Assembly (NCBI GenBank): GCA_019925795.1
Contig: CM034307.1
Span: 35,365,201 to 35,429,200 of the forward strand
Source: Dendrobium chrysotoxum
Taxonomy: Eukaryota > Streptophyta > Magnoliopsida > Asparagales > Orchidaceae
Reading direction: 5' to 3'
DNA: 64,000 bases
Under the pieces are notes generated by a model. The model was given only the letters and a program-made list of their open reading frames with translations, was not told the DNA's origin and searched no databases. Positions 56,540 through 64,000 of this stretch are shown here, piece after piece (the stretch's first letter is position 1; the number at the start of each line of letters is the position of its first letter). Both the position numbers and the translations under genes were made by a program.

Positions 56540-57330
56540 AAAATTTTAAATTAAAATCAATTTCAAAAGATTTAAGTTGGAGAGAGAAATTTAATCTTTT
56601 CAATTCTTTTGCATGACTCTTTTTATATCTGATAGACTGTCTATGCATAACAATAAATTTAGATTCAAGATTTTTCAAAGTCAAGCTATTAAGGGTGATC
56701 GGGCTCGTTGAGGTTTAAGGATTTAAAAAGAAGGAGGCCTCTTTCCCCTTTTTTTTGTGGCGCACTTTGTGCATCTTTTAATTTTTAGTGCACTTTGTGC
56801 ATCTCTTGATTTTTATTTTTGAGTTTCAACGCACTTTGTGCATCTTTTGATTGATTTTTTTTGACAAGGGGCTTCTTCTCCTTTAAAAAAAATCTTAAAA
56901 TGATTGCTCTTTTTTGAAAATCAGAATTATATCGCAAGTATAAGAGAAGAGAATTCATCCTCTCATACAAGGAAGAATAATCCCAAGATCAGACCCAATC
57001 TTTTGATAAAAATATCACCTTGACTTAGAAAATTATTGAATAGATTTAAAGCATACAAGAGACACCTATTAAGATAGAAAATTGCAAGAAGATTGGGAAG
57101 ATTTTCATTTCAAAAACAACTTACATTTGACACAGATTTTAATTCAAAAATTAAATCGAACCACTTAAGCGGTGGGAGGGAGGGGCCTTTAAGTATCCGG
57201 TGGAGTCAACTACAACTCTCTCCTGTTTTTAGTTTAAAGTAGAGGTTAATTTTCATTAAAAAGGTTAATCAATTATCTTGAAAATTCAGACCCAATACAC
57301 TTGAGAAGTGGTATATTTTCCTCAAAAGTT
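56540..57330 (-). mobile_element. Stray copia 3' non-coding fragment within A
   Basis: Co-linear with C2 from about 23000 to 23720: the GGCGCACTTTGTGCATCTTTTA cluster (56755-56860), then the AAGTATAAGAGAAGA block (56936) and its flank. No LTR, PBS or pol accompanies it. It is diverged from C2 and C3, so it comes from another copia subfamily. It sits between gag-pro and integrase scraps of A. Confidence 0.65.
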
Positions 57331-57334
57331 GCAA

Positions 57335-57545
57335 CTCTAGGTGGCAAGACCCTATCAGTGTAGAATTATATTTCTACAATCTCTTATGAGGAAGAGATTA
57401 TTGTGGGGTCTGCACTATCCCTAATTAATGCTGCATCATTTTAATCTAAAAATCTATCACGATAGGACCCCTTTAGAAGTTAAATTCAGATGATGTCACT
57501 ATCTGATAAGATCTCAGATCCATCATTATTCCCCTCTTTAATTAC
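57335..57545 (-). pseudogene. A gag-pro linker remnant
   Basis: It matches the B ORF1-gag-protease at codons about 1205-1285 (B 45340-45560); the block CTATCTGATAAGATCTCA is shared exactly. Frames are broken. Confidence 0.65.
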
Positions 57546-57724
57546 TAGTAACCTAGCAATTATGAGAGTGGCATCCCGAGCGGTTTCTACACCTTCGCCT
57601 CTATAGATGTAGTGGAGCACGTACATTACCGTGACCTAACATCATCTGGTAGAGTGGATGGGGCATAACCCTCAATTGGGGGCCTATGGTTTATTACTGG
57701 TGATTGCTTATTTCTGGTTTGATT

Positions 57725-57965
57725 GATCTATTTTGTGGAGTGGTCAAAAGGGCACGGTGGAGATCATGCTACTCTTCTCATAACCTCCCTTACTTGAGTA
57801 CCAGGAAGAGGGTGGAAGCGGCTTCCACCGAAGAGGGGGTATGTGAGAGGAGCAATGAACTCTCTATTGGCCTCATATTTAACTTGCTTTAAGGCTTCTG
57901 ACTCAACAATCTTTGTAGCCTTAATAATTTTCTTTTTGACTCTACGTAAGTTGTTCTTCTACAGT
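57725..57965 (-). pseudogene. A ORF1 N-terminal remnant
   Basis: It matches B ORF1 codons about 105-185 (B 48620-48860) through the GTCAAAAGGGCACGG block, the GAAGAGGGTGGAAGCGGCTTC stretch (B: AGAAAGGGGGTGAAAACGAC) and the Lys/Arg-rich end. It shows that the pre-gag region is a regular part of this family and not private to B. Confidence 0.6.
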
Positions 57966-57999
57966 CACGCTGCTGCGTAATGAGAAGGTAAGTTTTCTA

Positions 58000-58773
58000 G
58001 CCATTTGAGTATGCTTGATTTCTCAGAGTTAAGGAATGGTGACTTGAATTAGCTGGTTTTGAAATAGAATTTGAATCTTGAAATTGATTGATTTTCTTCA
58101 AATTTTGGAACTCAAAATGTTGAGTTTTCACCCAACATGAAGGTTCACAAAATTGACAAGAAAATCTCAAGGGTTGAGCTTAACTCTCTCTCACTCCATG
58201 AGCTAGCTTGGGGTGAAATGTCAAAGCTTTGATTTGAAATTGAAATTGAGATCGAATTTGTATTGAAATTGACTGGATCTTCTTCAAATTTTGAAACTCA
58301 ACATGTGAGATTTCTCTTGAACATGTAGGCTTACAAAATTGACATAAAAAAAATTTGAAAGATTGGGCTTAACTCTTTCATCCCACCAATCAACTTAGGG
58401 GTGAAATGTCAAAGCCCAAATTTGCTAAAGAAATTTGAAGTTTAATTTTGAGACTGAAGGGTCTTTCGTAGAATGTGAGACTTAGCATAATTCAGATTTG
58501 TTTGAATATGTAAGTTTGCAATATTTATAGGAATATCTTAAAGGATTTGGCTCGACTCTTTTACTCTACCAATTAACTTGGAGGCAAAATATCAAAGCCC
58601 GACTTAGATAGGGGTTTCCTCACTCACCTCTCTTTTTGACATGTATTTTTCTCTTTTATGTTGGCCACACTCACCCAAGGGAGAAATGGGTAGAGGGACC
58701 AACGGAAGAAAGATAGTCAAAACTACCGATGCAACAAAATTTTGCCATTATTAAAGATGGAAAGAGAGATTTA
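58000..58773 (-). other. A 5' UTR with three ~185-bp repeat units
   Basis: Leader homologous to that of B. Units near 58097, 58287 and 58466 share AAACTCAACATGT-like and CCAATCAACTTAGGGG-like blocks. No coding frame. Confidence 0.65.
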
Positions 58774-58791
58774 GTCCCACCGTGGTCGCCA
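58774..58791 (-). promoter_or_regulatory. A primer binding site (tRNA-Arg type)
   Basis: The minus strand reads TGGCGACCACGGTGGGAC, identical to B. Confidence 0.85.
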
Positions 58792-58797
58792 TTTTTT

Positions 58798-59065
58798 TGT
58801 TGTGTTTGAAAAGCGGGTTTTGAAAAATTTAGTCTTCTTTGGAAATTTTTGAATTAACATTAAAATTTAATTCTAAAATCAAACATCCCATCAAAAATAT
58901 TATACCACCTTGGGAGGTGGAAATAAAATTTCAGGATGGGGTTCAGATTTAGAATTAAGAATTCTATCTTGAATATCGTAGCCAAATTCAAAAGAGAACT
59001 TCATATGGCCCCTAAAGGGTCAAAATAAGGTTCAGTCAAATATCGGGCTACAATAATCAAGAGAA
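58798..59065 (-). repeat. A 5' LTR remnant, 268 bp
   Basis: Nearly identical to the end of the shared LTR (49996 to about 50265). It stops at AAGAGAA (59065), where it meets the D LTR in opposite orientation. Confidence 0.9.
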
Positions 59066-59440
59066 ATGATCGTTATCGTTATGTTCGAATGATTATTAAC
59101 AAATGATATCTTCTCCCTTCAATGAGATATATCTTTTGTTAAAATGAATTCGAATATAAAATTAACGATCGCTTCTCTTGATTATTGTAGCCCGATATTT
59201 GACTGAACCTTATTTTGACCCTTTAGGGGCCATATGAAGTTCTCTTTTGAATTTGGCTACGATATTCAAGATAGAATTCTTAATTCTAAATCTGAACCCC
59301 ATCCTGAAATTTTATTTCCACCTCCCGAGGTGGTATAATATTTTTGATGGGATGTTTGATTTTAGAATTAAATTTTAATGTTAATTCAAAAATTCCCAAA
59401 GAAGACTAAATTTTTCAAAACCCGCTTTTCAAACACAACA
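59066..59440 (+). repeat. D 5' LTR remnant, 375 bp
   Basis: The last 375 bases of the LTR, ending CACAACA before the PBS. The reverse complement equals 49996-50370 of the shared LTR. Confidence 0.9.
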
Positions 59441-59447
59441 AAAAAAT

Positions 59448-59465
59448 TGGCACGCCCGGTGGGAC
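59448..59465 (+). promoter_or_regulatory. D primer binding site (tRNA-Arg UCU)
   Basis: TGGCACGCCCGGTGGGAC is the exact complement of the last 18 bases of the tRNA fragment at 54121-54138. It differs from the A/B PBS at the bases pairing with the acceptor stem and shares the T-arm part. Confidence 0.9.
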
Positions 59466-59509
59466 TCATTTCCTCTCTTGATTGTGGGTGTTGAATATCA
59501 AAACTAAAG

Positions 59510-60090
59510 TTTTCCTCTAGTTGAGATCCTTTGTGTGGAGCAAGCTTCCTCCCCACATGATCATCCGCTAGTGGTGGATAACGCCCTTTGTGGCACCATC
59601 CTAGTTTCCCTCCAGTTGAGGTCCTCTGTGTGGAGCAAGCTTCCTCCCCACATGACCATCCGCTAGTGGTGGATAACGCCCTTTGTGGCACCATCCTAGT
59701 ATCCCTCCAGTTGAGGTCCTCTGTGTGGAGCAAGCTTCCTCCCCACATGATCATCCGCTAGTGGTGGATAACGCCCTTTGTGGCACCATCTTAGTTTCCC
59801 TCCAGTTGAGGTCCTCTGTGTGGAGCAAGCTTCCTCCCCACATGACCATCCGCTAGTGGTGGATAACGCCCTTTGTGGCACCATCCTAGCTTCCTCCAGT
59901 TTAGATCCTCTGTGTGGAGCAAGCTTCCTCCCCACATGATCATCCGCTAGTGGTGGATAACGCCCTTTGTGTCACCATCCTAGTTTCAACCCAGTTTTGA
60001 TCCTCTGTGTGGAGCAAGCTTCCTCCCCACATGATCAATCGCTAGTGGTGGAGAACACCCTTCGTGGCACCATCCTAGCTTCTCCTAGTT
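59510..60090 (+). repeat. D 3' UTR minisatellite, six 95-bp units
   Basis: The reverse complement of the A unit. The block TGATCATCCGCTAGTGG (or TGACCATCC...) recurs at 59558, 59653, 59748, 59843, 59937 and 60032 (period 95, once 94). It is followed by single CCTTTCCTTAGGATTAG blocks before the PPT. Confidence 0.95.
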
Positions 60091-60259
60091 CTCTTCTCCT
60101 TTGGGATAGGATTCTTCCTTTCCTTAGGATTAGACGTGCCTACCTTCTACCTAAGTCTCTAAGGCTAGATCTGTTCTTCCTTGAGATCAAAAATTCCACT
60201 TGACCTTTTTATTCGGTCAACGCCAATATGTGTACTAGAACTTCGTTCTACTACACATA

Positions 60260-60272
60260 TTGGGGGTCCATT
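60260..60272 (+). promoter_or_regulatory. D polypurine tract
   Basis: TTGGGGGTCCATT directly before TGTTGACC at 60273. Confidence 0.85.
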
Positions 60273-61390
60273 TGTTGACCTCATTTTTGTATGAGGTCAC
60301 TAGGACCCACTTGGGTTTCTTTTTAGTGACCTAATGATGGGGAGATGTCCACCCCTTAGTCATAAAGGTCCTAATAAAGACCCAATTCAATCCCAATTAA
60401 ACCGAGCTCTACCTTTTAATTCAATCTTTAATCCAGCCTTAAATCAATATTCAATCAAATTTCAAATCATATCCTCATTTGATTTTCATTGATATGAATG
60501 ATTCAAGGTCAATCATTTAAATCTTAAATCCAACCCAAATCCAACATTCTAAATCAAACCTTCAAGGTCAAGGACCTAGGTCCTGAAACCTTTTCTGGGT
60601 GAACTTTCTGTCACCTAGAAACCCTGTCAAGTGATCTCCAAATCATGATCCGTCAATTACATATTGTCAAAACATGTCTCTAAGATCAACCCTCCAAATT
60701 TGAGCTCAATCCAACACTTCTAACCCCGTAAATTGAATCTTTTCCCAAAAGCTGCAAAGCCTTTAGTTATTTACAGCCTATGCCACTAGACTTGCCATCC
60801 GATGGATTTTGACCTTGGGATGCCTTCCAAACCTTTCAACCATGTCCATGACCTTTGTTATGACTTTTTGACCAATAACCTACACTTTGCTGGACCCAAT
60901 TTGACCCAATGTTGACTATGGGTCAAAATGACCAAAATGCCCTTTATAGAGGTTTTTGGTCTTTTCCCCAAAGTTCAACATGACCTTCTCATATAAACCT
61001 TCAAAACCTATCCCAATGGATCCTAAATATCATTAGGAACACATTGGATCCAATCTCAAGTCTTGGTTTGACATAGTTGACCAAGTCAACCAAGGTTGAC
61101 CAAATCAACCCTTAACCCACATTAAGGTCAATTTTAATGCTTGAATCCATTTTAAATCAAATAAATCTCTCAAAATCATTCAATTGGACACTCTTGACAT
61201 GTACAAAGCTTTCCAAGTCAAGCTCCCCCTTGGGTTGACTTGGTCCACCTATTTGGAGGAGTCAAAACCTTCTCCAAACCCCTTTAAGCTTATGGAAAGA
61301 GGTCAAATCATGGCCACATCACCAAGCCACCTTGGCAATCCATGGCTTGATCCAAAACCTGCTCAAACCTGATAGAAATTGACCCATTTC
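60273..61390 (+). promoter_or_regulatory. W-box cluster in the LTR U3
   Basis: By eye there are 17 TTGACC/TTGACT cores on either strand in 1.1 kb, about one expected by chance. Groups lie at 60899-60940 and 61075-61130, and the LTR's own first bases contain one. TTGACC/T is the binding core of WRKY factors, which act in wounding and defence. G1 has a similar cluster at 13690-14220. A role in LTR promoter activity is inferred. Confidence 0.5.
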
Positions 61391-64000
61391 CTCTCTTAAG
61401 AAGCCCTAAGCCAACTCCCTAAACCAAGCCAAGCTTTGGTTCACCCAAATGGGGGAAAAGGTGTGGTCCCCTTTTCCATGGACCAAGAGAGGTCACACTC
61501 ACCACCAACCCTATTCCATAGCTTTAGGTAGCTTAGGGGACACTTGTCATGCATCCAAACTCCCTCCAAACAAATCAAGACCATCCAATCCAAAAGCCAA
61601 GTGCTAAGGTGGGAGAAACCTAACCTAAGAGAGAGAATCTTCATTATTCACTCTCCCTCAACTCTCCCCCAACTCTCCTCCAGCCTTCAACCTTCCAAAA
61701 CCCTTTCCCATCTTCTCCAACCATTTCTAAGGCTTTCCCAAGCCTCTTCCCATCATTTCCAAGCCTCAAATCACTATTTTAGTGAGGAGAGAGCATTCTA
61801 GAGAGAGAAAGAGGGTTTTCCAACACAACTTTCGATCCAATTAGATCCAGCTCTTGGTGTCTTCATCAAAGTTGTAGAGGATCACCGCAGCTTTCCAACA
61901 AGCCCAAGATCTCACAAATCCGATGGTTGGATTGTACGTTATGCTCATTTTAAGTTTAAATTTCAATTTGAAACTGCTCAAAAATTTCATTGTTTAGGGT
62001 CTCCAAACTCTAGGCAATGAAAGTTCATGTTCCCATGAGCTTATGTTTCAAATTTCGTTAAATTTTGACCAGTATTTTGAAAGTTATGAGTGTTTCAATT
62101 TTCTAGTTCATTTTGAACTAAAACGGCTTTGATCGATCTCGGCCGTCCGATTTTCTATCTTTCTCGATCGGACGGCTCGGGGTTAGTGATGGCATGTTTA
62201 GGTGGTTGATAAACAGCACTTTGCATATCAAAATGCCACACGCCGCCGCCGTTTTGGCGCCGATCATTGCCAATGATTGGCACCGGTTATTAATGGACTT
62301 AAAAATTCAAAAAATGGTCATAACTTTCAAAATTCATAGTAAATTCATTTTTCCACCAAATTAAGTGTTTTTGGGCTCGTTGGAAAGATAATTTACCCTA
62401 ATATTTATTAAAATTAATTTTGAGTTAATTTGATTACTGGATTATGAGATATTTCTATTTCTTTAAAATCGGTTTTTTGTAATTTTCTCACAATCCAGTG
62501 GTCAATTGAGCCCCAAATTTTGGTGGAAGCTATTTGGGTATCTTAGGCATGTACTATAATTTTCTTAGGTTCAGATATCCATTGAATTGCTATGATGTGA
62601 ATTTTTAAGGTAATGGGTCCATTTTGGACCCAAAACTTTGAAAATTTATAACTCCATTTTTTTATAGAATTAGGCTGCATAACTTTTGTGGTGTGATTGC
62701 ATATGTGTAAGGGTTAGACAAACCAAATTTCATGCCTATTTGAATAGTAGAGACACCTAGGAAAAATAATTAAGAAAAAGTGTAGAAAACTTAGAAAATT
62801 CCTAGGGGATTGTACACACACCCAATAGGGGTGAAATTTGAACACAGAAAACTTAGTGACATAATAAGCCTTAGGTCCAAATTTCATTGAATTTGGAGAT
62901 CATTAGGTCAGAAAATTAATTACCCAAAGTTTCAACCCTTTTAAGGACCCAGAAAATTCAAAAAAATGCAATAAATCGAAATTAACTCCAAAAATTACAA
63001 ATAATATCTCAAATTGACCAAAACTTAATCCTCTACCTAGGAATAATAAAATCCCCTTGACTGGACTCCTAATTTAACTTTAATTTGACTTTTAATGAAA
63101 ATCAATAATTAATTATATTAATTAATTAAAAATTATTAAAAATCCAAAATAATTTCCAAACACTTGGAAACACTCCCATGGGTCATTCCTGACCTTTGGG
63201 ATTGATTCCATGCAGTTTGGGATGAGTTTGGAACAAAATGATCAAAACCTTCCTAATTAAGCAATTTTAAAAATTCAATAATTAAGGAAACTTTGAAAAT
63301 GCATAACTAATTACAGAAAAATCCAAATTGAGCAAACTTAGTGTCAATAAACTCCAATTAAGGTCTAGTATTTTCTAAAAATGTTAAACCTCCAAAATCT
63401 AGTCAAAGTCAAAAAGCCAACTTTTCAGTCAACCGTAGTTCAAAACTAGGCTCGAACTTCAAAAAATTATAACTTTTCATAGAAAACTCCAAATTGAGTG
63501 TACTAACAGTCTAACAACTCATCATAAGGTCTAATATTTATTAAAAATATGAAACTTACAAAATTAATTTTAATTTGAAAAGTCAACTTTGGACCCCTTA
63601 ATTAACTAATTAAAATAATCCATAAAATCCTAAAATTCAATAAATCATTCAAAATTCCAGAAAACATCAATTTTATTTTAAAACCAGCAACTAATCAGTT
63701 TAATTAAAAATTAATCAGTTTTCAAACTTTAATCAAACTCGATTCACTTAATTATATCGGGTACCACTGGGTAACCCAGGCCTACGAGGCTATTGAATTA
63801 GCCCCAAGGAAGGTGAAATAAACTTCATGGCCTCGGTGTGCAACAAAGGTGGTATTCAACAAATAATTAAAATTAATTTTAAAATCAAATTTAAACCATT
63901 AAGACTTAAACTTCAATTAAAATCTCCCTTAAGCCTTTCAACCAATCAGGACATCAAACAACTTCAATCAATTACCAATCCTATGATCTACCCCAGCCAC
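60273..64000 (+). repeat. D 3' LTR, first 3728 bp, continues past the window
   Basis: It starts TGTTGACCTC and matches the shared LTR reverse-complemented up to the window end (about 52400 there). It contains 60680-62365, the segment missing from the B LTR but present in G1, so the segment is ancestral. Open frames in it are short and not conserved. Confidence 0.92.

Larger units (their letters stand above)
54560..58797 (-). mobile_element. A: internal region of a deleted Tat element
   Basis: Minus orientation: PBS (58791-58774), leader, scraps of ORF1 and gag-pro, a copia-like fragment, the integrase end, a 3' UTR minisatellite and a PPT, followed by the shared LTR (54559-49996). Nearly all of gag, protease, RT and RNase H is missing. 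It keeps the cis signals needed for mobilisation in trans. Confidence 0.85.
58798..59440. repeat. Near-perfect LTR hairpin, ~268-bp arms, 107-bp loop
   Basis: The left arm 58798-59065 and the right arm 59173-59440 are almost perfect reverse complements; 59066-59172 is the loop. Homology even continues into the two PBS sites. It was formed by joining two LTR ends in opposite orientation. Confidence 0.92.
59441..60272 (+). mobile_element. D: 832-bp internal region without genes
   Basis: PBS, about 50 bp of leader, a minisatellite and a PPT, with nothing coding between. With LTRs near 6 kb this is an extreme non-autonomous form: all protein genes are gone and only cis signals remain. Confidence 0.85.

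Overview
The window is plant nuclear DNA (almost certainly an angiosperm with a large, repeat-rich genome). It is AT-rich and made almost entirely of nested LTR retrotransposons of two kinds: Ty3/gypsy elements of the Tat/Ogre type (two RNase H domains, very long LTRs, tandem repeats in the 3' UTR) and Ty1/copia elements with Sirevirus-like traits (initiator-Met PBS, long two-knuckle gag, an extra ORF after pol). The only host-gene trace is a broken receptor-like cytoplasmic kinase fragment near the left end. I see no intact host gene, no rRNA and no CRISPR. The species cannot be named from the sequence.

Labels used below, left to right. (1) 1-4455: start of a Tat-type LTR, an RLCK-VII kinase fragment, a 1.4 kb tract almost without C on the + strand, and AT-rich DNA. 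(2) C1, 4456-6486, minus: 5' part of a copia element (LTR, PBS, gag start) inserted in the gag of G1. (3) G1, 6487-17825, plus: old, decayed Tat element with gag-pro, pol, a 3' UTR minisatellite, a PPT and a 3' LTR that ends at an inverted junction. (4) E, 17826-18996 plus 30765-31500, minus: piece of an old Tat LTR split by C2. (5) C2, 18997-30764, minus: complete copia element with both LTRs and a 5-bp target duplication. (6) C3, 31501-40698, plus: second copia element, head-to-head with C2, running into the gap. (7) 40699-41198: 500 N. (8) B, 41199-54559, minus: young Tat element with a 1745-codon ORF1-gag-protease frame, a nearly open pol and a 4.56 kb 5' LTR. (9) A, 54560-59065, minus: internally deleted Tat element whose 3' LTR is the same LTR as the 5' LTR of B. 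(10) D, 59066-64000, plus: tiny-internal Tat derivative meeting A tail-to-tail at a hairpin; its 3' LTR runs off the window.

How the parts relate: B is the only element with near-intact genes and could in principle supply protein to A and D, which keep only LTRs, PBS, PPT and UTRs. The most unusual signal lies inside the LTR of B (54014-54138): the 3' half of a tRNA-Arg(UCU) with its CCA tail, placed exactly as an extended reverse-transcription primer would be, fills the site of a 1.7 kb LTR deletion. Its last 18 bases are perfectly complementary to the PBS of D, not to that of B. Other notable signals are the same gag stop and -1 pol frame in two Tat copies of different age, different 3' UTR minisatellites grown from one ancestral UTR, arrays of a GATCATCC-W-GGATGATC palindrome in the copia elements, and two inverted LTR junctions.
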